Positions 18,610 to 29,449 are shown, counted from the first letter of the stretch. The stretch is DNA of 64,000 nt from Mycobacterium sp. NBC_00419 (GCF_036023875.1 NZ_CP107931.1:2232001-2296000), one strand, 5' to 3'. Made by a program: numbers and translations. The notes: generated by a model not told the origin, from the sequence alone.

Positions 18610-19562
18610 AATTCGCACTCGACGAACAGCAGCATGACTTCGCGGCGAGCATCGACGCCGCCCTGGGGGCCGCCGACGTACCCAGCGCGGTGCGGGCCTG
18701 GGCGCAGGGCGACACCGCCCCGGGCCGCAAGGTCTGGGCGACGCTGACCGACCTCGGCGTCACCGCCCTGGCCGTTGCGGAGAAGTTCGACGGCATCGAG
18801 GCCCACCCGGTGGACCTGGTGGTGGCGCTGGAGGCACTGGGCCGCTGGGCCGTGCCGGGCCCGGTGGCCGAATCCATCGCGGTCGCACCGGTTCTGCTTG
18901 CTGACGACGAGCGGTCTGCGGCGCTGGCCGCCGGTGAGCTCATCGCCACGGTGGCACTGCCGCCGGTGGTGCCCCGCGCCGCGGACGCCGACTTCGCCGG
19001 ACTCGTGCTGCTGGCTCACGACGGCAAAGTCGCCGACGCCACCGCCGGTGGTGCCCACGAGTCCGTCGACCCGTCCCGAAAGTTGTTCGACGTCACCGGA
19101 ACAGGCGACCAGAGAGCCGCCGACGTGGCGAAGGCGTTCGAGTACGGGGCGTTGGCCACCGCCGCTCAGCTGGTCGGAGCGGGCCAGGCGATGCTGGACC
19201 TGTCGGTCCAGTACGCCAAGCAGCGCAGCCAGTTCGGCCGCATCATCGGCAGCTACCAGGCCATCAAGCACAAGCTGGCCGACGTGCACATCGCCCTGGA
19301 ACTCGCCCGTCCGCTGGTCTACGGAGCCGCCCTGTCGCTGGCCGACGGATCAGCCGATACCGCCCGCGACGTCAGCGCGGCCAAAGCGGCCGCCTCCGAG
19401 GCCGCCCTGCTGGCCGCGCGCTCGTCGCTGCAGACCCACGGTGCCATCGGGTTCACCTCCGAACACGACCTGTCGCTGTGGCTGCTGCGGGTACAGGCGC
19501 TGCATTCAGCCTGGGGCGACCCCACCACCCACCGCCGTCGCGTACTGGAGGCACTGGCATGA
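18606..19562 (+). CDS. fadE32: Acyl-CoA dehydrogenase-like subunit FadE32
   Basis: This 318-residue short acyl-CoA dehydrogenase subunit (Rv3563-like) starts MKFALDEQQHDF and has AKQRSQFGRIIGSYQAIKHKLAD and LQTHGAIGFTSEHDL. Such subunits work only in alpha2beta2 complexes where FAD sites are shared. Its ATG overlaps the fadE31 stop. One FadE31/32/33 combination is called IpdE1-IpdE2 in the literature; I cannot assign which from sequence alone. Confidence 0.9.
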   Translation: MKFALDEQQHDFAASIDAALGAADVPSAVRAWAQGDTAPGRKVWATLTDLGVTALAVAEKFDGIEAHPVDLVVALEALGRWAVPGPVAESIAVAPVLLADDERSAALAAGELIATVALPPVVPRAADADFAGLVLLAHDGKVADATAGGAHESVDPSRKLFDVTGTGDQRAADVAKAFEYGALATAAQLVGAGQAMLDLSVQYAKQRSQFGRIIGSYQAIKHKLADVHIALELARPLVYGAALSLADGSADTARDVSAAKAAASEAALLAARSSLQTHGAIGFTSEHDLSLWLLRVQALHSAWGDPTTHRRRVLEALA

Positions 19563-20518
19563 CGTCGCTGGAAGAACGGCAGATGCTGCGCGACACCGTC
19601 GTAGCCCTGATCGACAAGCACGCATCGTCGGCTGCAGTGCGTGAGGCGATGCAGTCACCCCGCGGGTACGACGAGTCGCTGTGGACGCTGCTGTGCGAGC
19701 AGGTCGGTGTCGCCGCGCTTGTGGTGCCCGAGGAGCTCGGCGGTGCTGGCGGTGAATTGGCCGACGCAGCAGCGGTTCTCGAGGAACTGGGCCGCGCCCT
19801 GGTGCCGACACCACTGCTGGGGACCACACTGGCCGAGCTCGCACTGTTGGCGGCCGACGAACCCGACGGCGAGCTGCTCGAACAACTGGCCGCAGGCGCG
19901 GCGATCGGCGCCGTCGCGCTCGATCCCGACTTTGTGGTCAACGGCGATATCGCCGACGTGGTGGTGGGCTTGGAAACGGACACAGCGGGCGCCCGCCTGG
20001 AACGCTGGAACGACGTCACCGCCGAGGTGACACCGACCGTCGATCCGACGCGCCGGCTGGCCCGGGTCACCCCCGGATCGACCGAGCCGATCGGCAACGA
20101 TCCCGGCCTGGCCGACATCGCCGCGATCCTGCTGGCCGCCGAACAGGTCGGCGCGGCCGCGCGCTGTCTGGAGCTGACGGTGGCCTACACCAAGGAGCGG
20201 GTGCAGTTCGGCAGGCCGATCGGCAGTTTCCAGGCGCTCAAGCACCGGATGGCCGACCTGTACGTGTTGGTGCAATCGGCACGGGCACTGGTCGGTGACG
20301 CGGTTGCCGACCCCACGCCGGTGTCGGCGGCCCTGGCCCGGTTGTCGGCGAGCGAGGCGTTCACCACGGTCGCCGGCGAGGCCATCCAGTTGCACGGCGG
20401 CATCGCCATCACCTGGGAGCACGACATCCAGCTGTACTTCAAGCGGGCGCACGGCAGCGCCCAGCTGTTCGGGCCACCGCGCGACCAATTGCGCAGGCTC
20501 GAATCCGAGGTGTTCTAG
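19559..20518 (+). CDS. fadE33: Acyl-CoA dehydrogenase-like subunit FadE33
   Basis: The 319-residue short acyl-CoA dehydrogenase subunit (Rv3564-like) starts at the ATG overlapping the fadE32 stop (MTSLEERQML). Conserved parts are TKERVQFGRPIGSFQALKHRM and IQLHGGIAITWEHDIQLYFKR. An upstream extension of the frame to 19478 lies inside fadE32 and is rejected. It ends 10 bases before the patatin gene. Confidence 0.9.
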   Translation: MTSLEERQMLRDTVVALIDKHASSAAVREAMQSPRGYDESLWTLLCEQVGVAALVVPEELGGAGGELADAAAVLEELGRALVPTPLLGTTLAELALLAADEPDGELLEQLAAGAAIGAVALDPDFVVNGDIADVVVGLETDTAGARLERWNDVTAEVTPTVDPTRRLARVTPGSTEPIGNDPGLADIAAILLAAEQVGAAARCLELTVAYTKERVQFGRPIGSFQALKHRMADLYVLVQSARALVGDAVADPTPVSAALARLSASEAFTTVAGEAIQLHGGIAITWEHDIQLYFKRAHGSAQLFGPPRDQLRRLESEVF

Positions 20519-20528
20519 CCTGACTTAG

Positions 20529-21413
20529 GTGAAGTCCACCGCGGTGAACCTGCCCCGTCCGATCGGGTACGTCCTCGGCGGGGGTGGCAGCCTGGGGGCG
20601 GTCCAGGTCGGCATGCTGCAGGCGCTCAGCGAGCGAGACATCGATCCCGACCTGGTGGCCGGTACCTCGGTCGGATCGATCAATGGGGCCGTGCTGGCGT
20701 CCGACCCGGTCGGGGCCGCCCACCGGTTGTCCCACGCGTGGGCAAGGATGACACGGGAGGAAGTGTTTCCCGGCGGTCTGATCGCCCAGGCGCTGCTGTT
20801 GCAGCGGGTCAAGACCCACCTGTTCCCCAACACCGGACTCGCCGCCGTCATCGCCGACTTTCTCGGTCCAACAACGGATTTCGCTGATCTAGTGCTGCCG
20901 TTCGCGGCCGTCACCGTTGATGTCGCCACCGCGCAGCCCTATGTACTCCAAGAAGGCCCGCTGCTGCCCGCGCTGCTGGCCAGCGCCGCCATCCCGGGCA
21001 TCTATCCACCCGTCGACCACGCTGGGCATCGTCTCTACGACGGCGGCGTGGTGGCCAACGTGCCGATGCGCCAGGCAGTCGCGATGGGCGCCCGCTCGCT
21101 GGTGGTGCTGGACTGCTTCTTTCCCGGTCAGCTGCCGAGCTCGACCGACACCATCGCCGACATCATCCTGTACACCGCACTGGTGACCATGCATTCGCAA
21201 TCGGTGTCCGAGGCGACGCTGCTGGCGGAGAGCATGCCGGTGGTGTACCTGCCCGGTCCCGCGCCGCGGCTGGTCTCGCCGCTGGACTTCACCCACACCG
21301 CCGAGCTGATCGAGGACGCGTACCTGTCGGCGCGGCGGTTCCTCGACGAGCTTCGCGTCGACGGACCCGGGCTGTACCGTCAGCCTCTGCCGGAGAAGGG
21401 TGCTCTAGCGTGA
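20529..21413 (+). CDS. Patatin-like phospholipase in the fadD3 operon
   Basis: The 294-residue patatin-fold hydrolase has the oxyanion-hole loop GGGGSLGAVQVG, nucleophile elbow GTSVG and catalytic Asp in DGGVVANVP, so the Ser-Asp dyad is complete. The start is GTG 10 bases after fadE33, and the stop overlaps aspB (GTGA). It is therefore embedded in the KstR2-controlled operon. No signal peptide is seen, so a cytosolic or membrane-surface lipid acyl hydrolase is likely. Its role in steroid catabolism is not known. Confidence 0.88.
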   Translation: MKSTAVNLPRPIGYVLGGGGSLGAVQVGMLQALSERDIDPDLVAGTSVGSINGAVLASDPVGAAHRLSHAWARMTREEVFPGGLIAQALLLQRVKTHLFPNTGLAAVIADFLGPTTDFADLVLPFAAVTVDVATAQPYVLQEGPLLPALLASAAIPGIYPPVDHAGHRLYDGGVVANVPMRQAVAMGARSLVVLDCFFPGQLPSSTDTIADIILYTALVTMHSQSVSEATLLAESMPVVYLPGPAPRLVSPLDFTHTAELIEDAYLSARRFLDELRVDGPGLYRQPLPEKGALA

Positions 21414-22582
21414 ATCCGGTGAACGATCGCGTTGCGCTCCGGGCCGGAATTCCGCCGTTCTACGTCATGGACGTGTGGCTGGCCGCCGCCGAGCGACAGC
21501 GCACCCACGGCGATCTGGTCAACCTGTCGGCCGGCCAGCCGAAGGCGGGCGCTCCGGAGCCGGTTCGCGCAGCCGCAATGGCTGCACTGCAAGCCAATCA
21601 GCTCGGCTACACCGTCGCGCTGGGGATCCCTGAACTGCGCGAGGCCATCGCCGGCTCCTACGCCGACCGTTACGGCATCGACGTCAGCCTCGACGACGTG
21701 GTGCTGACCACCGGCTCCTCGGGTGGATTCCTGTTGGCGTTCCTGGCCTGTTTCGACGTCGGCGACCGGGTCGCGATCGCCAGCCCCGGCTACCCCTGCT
21801 ACCGCAACATCCTGTCGGCCCTGGGGTGCGAGGTGGTCGAGATCGCCTGCGGTCCCGAGACTCGCTTCCAGCCGACCGCGCAGATGCTCGCCGAACTCGA
21901 CCCGCCGGTGCAGGGTGTGATCGTGGCCAGCCCGGCCAACCCGACCGGGACGGTCATCGACCCCTCGGAACTGGCCGCGATCGCGACGTGGTGTGACCAG
22001 ACCGGAGTGCGGCTGATCAGCGACGAGGTGTATCACGGTCTGGTCTACCCGGGTGCCCCGCCGACCTCGTGCGCCTGGCAGACCTCCCGCAATGCCATTG
22101 TGGCGAACAGCTTTTCGAAGTACTTCGCGATGACGGGATGGCGGCTGGGCTGGCTACTGGTGCCCGCCGAGCTGCGCCGGGCAGTGGACTGCCTGACGGG
22201 CAATTTCACCATCTGCCCGCCGGTGCTGCCGCAGTACGCCGCGGTGGCCGCGTTCACCCCGGAGGCCATCGCCGAGGCGCAGGGGCACCTGAACCAGTAC
22301 GCCCTCAACCGCGAGACCCTGCTCAGTGGGCTACGCCAGATCGGCATCACCCGGCTGGCTCCGACCGATGGTGCGTTCTACGTCTACGCCGACGTCTCGG
22401 ACTTCACCTCGGACTCGCTGAGGTTCTGCGAGAAGCTTTTGGCTGATACCGGTTTGGCGATCGCACCGGGGGTTGACTTCGACACCGTCAGCGGCAACTC
22501 GTTCGTCCGGCTGTCCTTCGCCGGCCCGGCCACCGATATCGACGAGGCACTGCGCCGGTTGGGGCCGTGGCTGGCCGGTTAG
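21410..22582 (+). CDS. aspB: Class I/II PLP aminotransferase AspB
   Basis: This 390-residue fold-type I aminotransferase corresponds to Rv3565. Motifs are NPTGTV, DEVYHGLVYPG, the PLP lysine in NSFSKYFAMTGWRLGW and a C-terminal substrate Arg in VRLSFAG. The start GTG overlaps the patatin stop. It is the last gene of the fadD3 operon and is convergent with the tetR gene, with a 16-base gap. Confidence 0.88.
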   Translation: MNPVNDRVALRAGIPPFYVMDVWLAAAERQRTHGDLVNLSAGQPKAGAPEPVRAAAMAALQANQLGYTVALGIPELREAIAGSYADRYGIDVSLDDVVLTTGSSGGFLLAFLACFDVGDRVAIASPGYPCYRNILSALGCEVVEIACGPETRFQPTAQMLAELDPPVQGVIVASPANPTGTVIDPSELAAIATWCDQTGVRLISDEVYHGLVYPGAPPTSCAWQTSRNAIVANSFSKYFAMTGWRLGWLLVPAELRRAVDCLTGNFTICPPVLPQYAAVAAFTPEAIAEAQGHLNQYALNRETLLSGLRQIGITRLAPTDGAFYVYADVSDFTSDSLRFCEKLLADTGLAIAPGVDFDTVSGNSFVRLSFAGPATDIDEALRRLGPWLAG

Positions 22583-22598
22583 GCCGGAACCCGCGCAT

Positions 22599-23135
22599 TC
22601 ACAGCAAGCCCAGCACCTTGGCCGCGCGGTCGGCAGCCTGCGCGCCGCCCAACTGCCGCATGAGCAGCACACCGTCGATCAGGACCAGCGTGGCCTCCGC
22701 CTCGGCACGGCGCTGCTTGGGGGTGCCGCGGAAGAACCCGGACAGCCAGCCGACCCACCCGTCGACCAGTGCTGCGGCCAGCTCCTGGAACGGTTGCACG
22801 CCCGCCGCCGCCAGCCCGCAGGCCTCGAAGTAGACGGCGAAGATGGCATCGGTGTCCTCATCGGCCAGAACCGCGTAGGCGGTCTTCGCCAGCTGGCGGT
22901 GGCCCGCTGCCGGTCCGGTGAACGCGGTGGCCAGTACTGCCTGCAGGCGGTTGCCGATCTCGATCAGAACGTCGCTGACAAGCGTTGTCTTGCTGGGAAA
23001 GTAGTAGACGACAACGCGGTCGCTGGTTGCCATCCGTTTGGCGAGTCGCCCGAAGGTCAGCGCACCCAGTCCGTCGGTCAATGCCAGTCCTACGGCGCCT
23101 TCGAGAAGCTGCTCGCGCGTGAATTTGTGCCCCAT
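22599..23135 (-). CDS. TetR-family transcriptional regulator
   Basis: The 178-residue protein has an N-terminal HTH (GLGALTFGRLAKRMATSDRVVVYYFPSK) and a helical ligand domain. It is divergent from a small membrane-protein gene, and the gap carries two GTAGT-N4-ACTAC palindromes. It probably represses itself and that neighbour. Effector unknown. Confidence 0.85.
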   Translation of the reverse strand: MGHKFTREQLLEGAVGLALTDGLGALTFGRLAKRMATSDRVVVYYFPSKTTLVSDVLIEIGNRLQAVLATAFTGPAAGHRQLAKTAYAVLADEDTDAIFAVYFEACGLAAAGVQPFQELAAALVDGWVGWLSGFFRGTPKQRRAEAEATLVLIDGVLLMRQLGGAQAADRAAKVLGLL

Positions 23136-23147
23136 CAGGGTCTTGAT

Positions 23148-23187
23148 TGTAGTAGTAACTACATTTATGGTTCGTAGTAACCACTAC
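23148..23187. promoter_or_regulatory. Twin operator palindromes in the TetR divergent promoter
   Basis: TGTAGTAGTAACTACA (23148-23163) and GTAGTAACCACTAC (23174-23187) share the architecture GTAGT-N4-ACTAC and lie 25 bases apart centre to centre. They fill the 72-base divergent gap. They are the likely sites of the TetR product encoded at 22599. Confidence 0.7.
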
Positions 23188-23207
23188 AAACCACTGGAAG
23201 GTGGGCC

Positions 23208-23597
23208 ATGACCGCACTGTCGACAGCACCTCAGAAACACCCCGGCGCAACTGCCATGTCGGTCATCCGGATGTTCGCCGGCGCGATCAGCTGGGTCAGC
23301 CCCGCGCTGTCGTCACGCGCATTCGGCCTCGGACCGATCGCAGCCGGCGGCAGCCCCGGATTGGTGGCCCGGCTCTTCGGGATCCGCGACTTCGTCCTGG
23401 GCGCGGCGGTACACCATCCGGACCCCAGCGTGCGCAAAGCCGTCCTGCAGGCCGGGATCGTTTGCGACTCCGCTGACGTCGTCGCCTCCCTGATCGCAGT
23501 GCGGGCCGGCGCGCCCAAGACCACGCTGCTCGGCGCTACGGCGGGCGCTGCTCTGTTTGTTGCGCTTGGCGCGAGTGCCCTCAAAAGCTCACGCTGA
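23208..23597 (+). CDS. Small membrane protein (DUF4267-like) under TetR control
   Basis: The 129-residue protein has three or four hydrophobic segments (about 18-35, 55-68, 82-95, 108-124) and a GPIAAGGSPGLVARLFGIRDFVLG loop typical of DUF4267-type proteins. The ATG is 73 bases downstream of the divergent tetR start. Function unknown. Confidence 0.7.
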   Translation: MTALSTAPQKHPGATAMSVIRMFAGAISWVSPALSSRAFGLGPIAAGGSPGLVARLFGIRDFVLGAAVHHPDPSVRKAVLQAGIVCDSADVVASLIAVRAGAPKTTLLGATAGAALFVALGASALKSSR

Positions 23598-23689
23598 ATA
23601 GCAATCTCAGCCGGGTGCTCCACCCACCGTCCATGGTGTAGGACACGGCGAGCACCAGCGCTATAGATTGCGGTTCGGGTGTTGTCGCT

Positions 23690-23700
23690 CTCCGGCGGAG
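23690..23700 (+). promoter_or_regulatory. Short perfect palindrome upstream of the MerR gene
   Basis: CTCCGGCGGAG is an 11-base perfect palindrome 29 bases before the MerR-family gene. It may be the core of its operator. MerR sites are usually longer, so this is tentative. Confidence 0.3.
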
Positions 23701-23729
23701 GGTCGAGGCAGTTCGAGGAGGGATAGGGC

Positions 23730-24548
23730 GTGCGTTCCCAACTGACGATCGGCGAGTTCGCCACGGTGACACACCTGAGTGTGCGGACGCTGCGGCGCTA
23801 CCACGAGGCCGGACTACTCGAGCCGGCATCGGTCGACTCGATCTCGGGCTACCGGTACTACTCGCCCGAGCAGATTCCCACCGCTCAGGTGATCCACCAA
23901 CTCCGCCGGCTTGATCTGCCACTAGCCGAGGTCCGGTCGATCCTCTCCACCGACGATCCGCAGGAACGGGCTGAGGTGATCGCGGGTCACTTGCAGCGAC
24001 TGGAGGCCGAGTTGACCCGCACCCAGGCGGCCGTCGTGTCGCTGCGACGGCTGCTGCGCCCGGACCCGGCCGAAGTTCACGTCGAGCTGCGCTCAGTGCC
24101 TGCCCGCACCGTCGCCGCGATCACCGATCAAGTGCGCGTTGGTGATTCGCTGCGCTGGTACGACGCTGCGATGGCCGAGCTGGATGAGGCCTTCCCACCC
24201 GGGGAACGCACCGGACCGCCCGGTGGGCACTACGCGAATGCGCTGTTCACCCACGGCGCCGGAGCGATGACGGTTTTCCGGTCGGTGCATACCCCGCGGC
24301 GATCCGGCCGCATCGACGTCGTCGAACTTCCGGCGGCGGACCTCGCCGTCGCCGTCCATCCGGGATCGCACGACGACATCGACGTGACCTACGGCCGCCT
24401 CGGCGCGTGGGTCGTCAGCCACGCGTTGGCCGTCGACGGACCGATTCACGAGACCTACGCAGTCGGGCCTCGTGACACCGAAGACTCGACCAGCTGGCGG
24501 ACCGAGATCGGCTGGCCGGTGTTTCAACTCGCCCCCGCACCGGGGTAG
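23730..24548 (+). CDS. MerR-family regulator with GyrI-like ligand domain
   Basis: The 272-residue protein has an N-terminal MerR HTH (LTIGEFATVTHLSVRTLRRYHEAGLLEPA), a dimerisation coiled coil at about 85-115 and a C-terminal GyrI/BmrR-type effector domain of about 150 residues. Such BltR/BmrR-type proteins sense hydrophobic drugs or small molecules. The start is GTG after GAGGAGGG. The possible target is the convergent SDR-SnoaL pair or itself. Confidence 0.85.
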   Translation: MRSQLTIGEFATVTHLSVRTLRRYHEAGLLEPASVDSISGYRYYSPEQIPTAQVIHQLRRLDLPLAEVRSILSTDDPQERAEVIAGHLQRLEAELTRTQAAVVSLRRLLRPDPAEVHVELRSVPARTVAAITDQVRVGDSLRWYDAAMAELDEAFPPGERTGPPGGHYANALFTHGAGAMTVFRSVHTPRRSGRIDVVELPAADLAVAVHPGSHDDIDVTYGRLGAWVVSHALAVDGPIHETYAVGPRDTEDSTSWRTEIGWPVFQLAPAPG

Positions 24549-24555
24549 TTCCAGG

Positions 24556-25401
24556 TCAGTTCGCCGACGGGAAGTCCGCGGCGCGGGACAGCGCCTCGTT
24601 GGCGCGGACCTCTGCGAGCGAACTCTCGAGCATTGCGACGACCGCGTCGACCCCGCTGCTGCCGAGGACCAGCCGTCGAGGAGCCGGATCCTGTGCCATG
24701 GCGGCGATCACCGCACGAACCCCGCGCTGCGGGTCACCGGGCTGAGTGCCGTCCTGCTCCACCATCGCCGAGCGGACCTGCTCCAACATCGGCCGGTAGG
24801 CGGCGATGGATTCGGCGATCGGCTCGTCGGCGAAGCCGGCGTAGGCCTGGGTGCGGAAGGCTCCCGGCTCGACCGCGATCACCTGAATACCGAGCGGCGC
24901 GACCTCGTCGCGGAGTACCTCGGTGACGGCCTCGACGGCGAACTTGGTCGCACTGTAGTAGCCGAATCCGGTGACGCCACTACGCCCCGCCACCGAGGAC
25001 ATATTGACGATCCACCCGTTTCTGCGGGCGCGCATACCCGGAAGCACAGTCCGGATGACGGCGAGCAGCGCGAAGAAATTCAGCTCGAACATCGCGCGGA
25101 CATCGGTGTCCGCCATGCCTTCGATCGACCCGTACTGCCCGCGTCCGGCGTTATTGACCAGCACGTCGATGCCGCCGAAGTGCTGCTCGGCAGTTCCGAC
25201 CGCGGTCTGCACCTGCCCTGCATCGGTGACGTCGAGCGGCACAACCAACACCCGGTCGCCGTATGCCCCGGCCCAGCCTTCCAGTTCCGCGGGCCGCCGT
25301 GCCGTGAGCACCACCCGGTCGCCGATCTCCAGTGCGGCCTCGGCGTAGGCCATCCCGAATCCACCCGGGGTGCCGCCGGTGATGAACCAGTTCTTCGTCA
25401 T
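24556..25401 (-). CDS. Short-chain dehydrogenase (oxidoreductase), accessory block
   Basis: The 281-residue SDR has ITGGTPGGFGMAYAEAAL as nucleotide-binding loop, NNAGRGQYG, a MSSVAGR serine and YSATKFAVEAV. The Rossmann glycine motif is TGGTPGGFG, slightly unusual. The gene lies three bases downstream of a SnoaL-like gene in a two-gene unit. The substrate is unknown; it is not part of the conserved steroid set. Confidence 0.82.
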   Translation of the reverse strand: MTKNWFITGGTPGGFGMAYAEAALEIGDRVVLTARRPAELEGWAGAYGDRVLVVPLDVTDAGQVQTAVGTAEQHFGGIDVLVNNAGRGQYGSIEGMADTDVRAMFELNFFALLAVIRTVLPGMRARRNGWIVNMSSVAGRSGVTGFGYYSATKFAVEAVTEVLRDEVAPLGIQVIAVEPGAFRTQAYAGFADEPIAESIAAYRPMLEQVRSAMVEQDGTQPGDPQRGVRAVIAAMAQDPAPRRLVLGSSGVDAVVAMLESSLAEVRANEALSRAADFPSAN

Positions 25402-25404
25402 CGT

Positions 25405-25767
25405 TCAGGGCTCGATGACGAGTCGGGTGATGAGGTCGTCTTCCAGCGTGAACCGGTAGTGCAGGTCGGCGACCCCGCCGGGGAAGTTTCCAACCAGGCG
25501 CTGGAGCGCGTCGATGTGTGCGGCATCCGTCGCGGTGGCTCCGGTGAACTCGGTCGTGAAGGTGTACTCGCTGCCCGCACTACCCAGCCACTTCTCGATC
25601 GCCTCGCGGCCATGCTCGGTGTGGCCTTCGTCGGTTACTGCGGCGTCGGTTGTGAAGGTGTCGATCGCTGCGGCGACGTCACCGGACCGGTGTGCGGTGA
25701 GGTACGTCCTGACCACAGCGGGAAGCGCGTTCCAGGCCATGGTGCTTTCGGTGTTGTCCGTTGTCAT
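25405..25767 (-). CDS. SnoaL-like/NTF2-fold small protein
   Basis: The 120-residue protein starts MTTDNTESTMAWNALPAVVRTYL and carries the SnoaL pattern HRSGDVAAAIDTFTTDAAVTDEGHTEHG...IEKWL and a C-terminal LEDDLITRLVIEP strand. It is probably an enzyme-like or ligand-binding NTF2 fold. It is transcribed with the SDR downstream. Confidence 0.75.
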   Translation of the reverse strand: MTTDNTESTMAWNALPAVVRTYLTAHRSGDVAAAIDTFTTDAAVTDEGHTEHGREAIEKWLGSAGSEYTFTTEFTGATATDAAHIDALQRLVGNFPGGVADLHYRFTLEDDLITRLVIEP

Positions 25768-25885
25768 ACCGCCACCCTGCGCCTTCCCCCAGGGAGAGGG
25801 TCAAGCCGTCGAGGCGATCACGATTCGGATGGCTGACATGGCCGGCGCCCTGGCTGGAAACCGGCGCGCGCTGAGCGAAAATGTT

Positions 25886-25897
25886 GCGGTGCACCGC
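25886..25897. promoter_or_regulatory. Palindrome in the SnoaL/lipase divergent gap
   Basis: GCGGTGCACCGC is a perfect 12-base palindrome flanked by GCTGAG (25870) and CTCAGC (25898). It is 21 bases upstream of the lipase start. It could be an operator or a 5' leader hairpin; nothing else is recognised in this 151-base gap. Confidence 0.3.
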
Positions 25898-25918
25898 CTC
25901 AGCTGGTGCAGTCATCAC

Positions 25919-26692
25919 ATGCCCTTCATCGAGCACAACGGCGAGCGCATCTACTACCGGCATTGGGCCGCGGCCGATCCGCGGGCCGCGGTGATCTTCC
26001 TGCACGGCTTCGGTGAACACACCGGCCTCTACCACCGCTACGGCTTCGCCCTCAACGCCGCCGGGATCGACCTGTGGGCGGTCGACCAGATCGGCCACGG
26101 CCTGTCCCCCGGCCCCCGCGGCAACTTCGGCACCATCGAGGACAGCTCGGCACTCGCCGAGTCGCTCACCGAGTTGGCCGAGCAGTCCACCCCCGGCATA
26201 CCGCTTGTCGCTCAAGGACATTCGTTCGGATCGATCGTCACGTTGTTCCGGCTCCTGGAGCAGCCGAACCGCTACCGGGCCGGCGTGATCTCCGGCGCGC
26301 CGGTGGTAGCGGTTCCCGAGCTGCTCGACACCGACTCCTCGTTCGAACTCGATCCGAGCTGGCTGTCCAGCGACCCGTTCTACGTCGACTCGCTGGAGAA
26401 CGACCCGCTGGCATTCGTGGAGTCCGACGGTACGGCGCTGACCAGGGAGCTGGACCGGGCCTGGGACCGGTTCGGCGCCGAACTGCCCGCCCTGACCGTC
26501 CCGACGCTGGCGGTGCACGGGTCCAACGATCCAATCGCCCCGATCGGAGCGGTCCGCGCGTACTCCGAGCAGATACCGGCCCTGCGACTGGCCGAGTTCG
26601 CCGAGGCGCGCCACGATGTCCTCAACGAATCGGTGCACCGGGCGGTGGCGTCGACGATCGTCGAATTCATCGACGAGCAGACGCGGGCCTAG
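25919..26692 (+). CDS. Monoacylglycerol lipase/lysophospholipase-type alpha/beta hydrolase
   Basis: The 257-residue hydrolase has the oxyanion-hole motif LHGFGEHTG, nucleophile elbow GHSFGS, a catalytic Asp around HGSNDPIAP and a His in ARHDVLNE. HGxGEH and the ARHDxLNE end are signatures of the monoglyceride-lipase branch. The frame runs upstream to 25514 through the opposite-strand gene; the ATG at 25919 fits the family N-terminus. It is convergent with hsaB (four-base overlap). It is not a meta-cleavage-product hydrolase, so it does not look like a relocated hsaD. Confidence 0.85.
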   Translation: MPFIEHNGERIYYRHWAAADPRAAVIFLHGFGEHTGLYHRYGFALNAAGIDLWAVDQIGHGLSPGPRGNFGTIEDSSALAESLTELAEQSTPGIPLVAQGHSFGSIVTLFRLLEQPNRYRAGVISGAPVVAVPELLDTDSSFELDPSWLSSDPFYVDSLENDPLAFVESDGTALTRELDRAWDRFGAELPALTVPTLAVHGSNDPIAPIGAVRAYSEQIPALRLAEFAEARHDVLNESVHRAVASTIVEFIDEQTRA

Positions 26693-27255
26693 AGCCAGGT
26701 GTCGTTGGTGGTGGTGGTCAGGAAGGCCTCGAGGTCATCGCGCCACTGTGCGGGGGTGTTCTTGTCCGGCTCGATGCCGGTGTACTCGCCGCGATAGAAC
26801 AGCAGCGGACGCGGTTTGACCTTCGGCACCTCAGACAGCGAGTGCACCAGACCGAAGACCACGAAATGGTCGCCCCCGTCGTGCACCGAATGCACAGTGC
26901 AGTCGATGTGGGCCAGCGAGTTGTCCAGCACCGGGGAACCGAGTTTGGACAGATGCCAATCCACCCCGGCGAACTTGTCCGGCTCCCGGGATCCGAACCG
27001 CGCGCAGGTGTCTCGCTGCTTTTCGGTCAGCACGTTGACGCAGAACTTGCCGCTGGCCTCGATGGCCTGCCACGACCGCGACACCTTGGTCGGGCAGAAC
27101 AACACCAGCGGCGGTTCCAGCGACAGCGCCGCAAACGATTGGCACGCAAAGCCGTTGGGCACATCGTCGTGCATCGTGGTGATGATGGTGATGCCAGTAC
27201 AGAACTGGCCGAGCACGTGCCGGAACGTGCGCGGGTCGATCTCGGTGGCGGACAT
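26689..27255 (-). CDS. hsaB: Flavin reductase HsaB of the 3-HSA monooxygenase
   Basis: The 188-residue flavin reductase-domain protein (Rv3567c-like) supplies FMNH2 to HsaA. It shows FRHVLGQFCTGITIIT, NGFACQSFAALSLEPPLVLF and a C-terminal ALT-type segment YRGEYTGI. The ATG at 27255 (MSATEIDPRTF) is chosen; an upstream extension would overlap hsaC. It is two bases downstream of hsaC. Confidence 0.93.
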   Translation of the reverse strand: MSATEIDPRTFRHVLGQFCTGITIITTMHDDVPNGFACQSFAALSLEPPLVLFCPTKVSRSWQAIEASGKFCVNVLTEKQRDTCARFGSREPDKFAGVDWHLSKLGSPVLDNSLAHIDCTVHSVHDGGDHFVVFGLVHSLSEVPKVKPRPLLFYRGEYTGIEPDKNTPAQWRDDLEAFLTTTTNDTWL

Positions 27256-27257
27256 CG

Positions 27258-29413
<2,156 letters not shown>

Positions 29414-29449
29414 TGCATGCCTCCCAGAAATGCGTTACTGCACCCAGAC

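Noticed and set aside
24472..25836. 454-codon plus-strand frame opposite the SDR and SnoaL genes
   Set aside because: Composition is shadow-like and it crosses two well-supported minus-strand genes.
25919..26692. The alpha/beta hydrolase next to hsaB as a relocated hsaD
   Set aside because: Its HGFGEHTG and GHSFGS motifs are those of monoacylglycerol lipases; HsaD-type enzymes have GGGPG and GNSLGG. It is also on the opposite strand.
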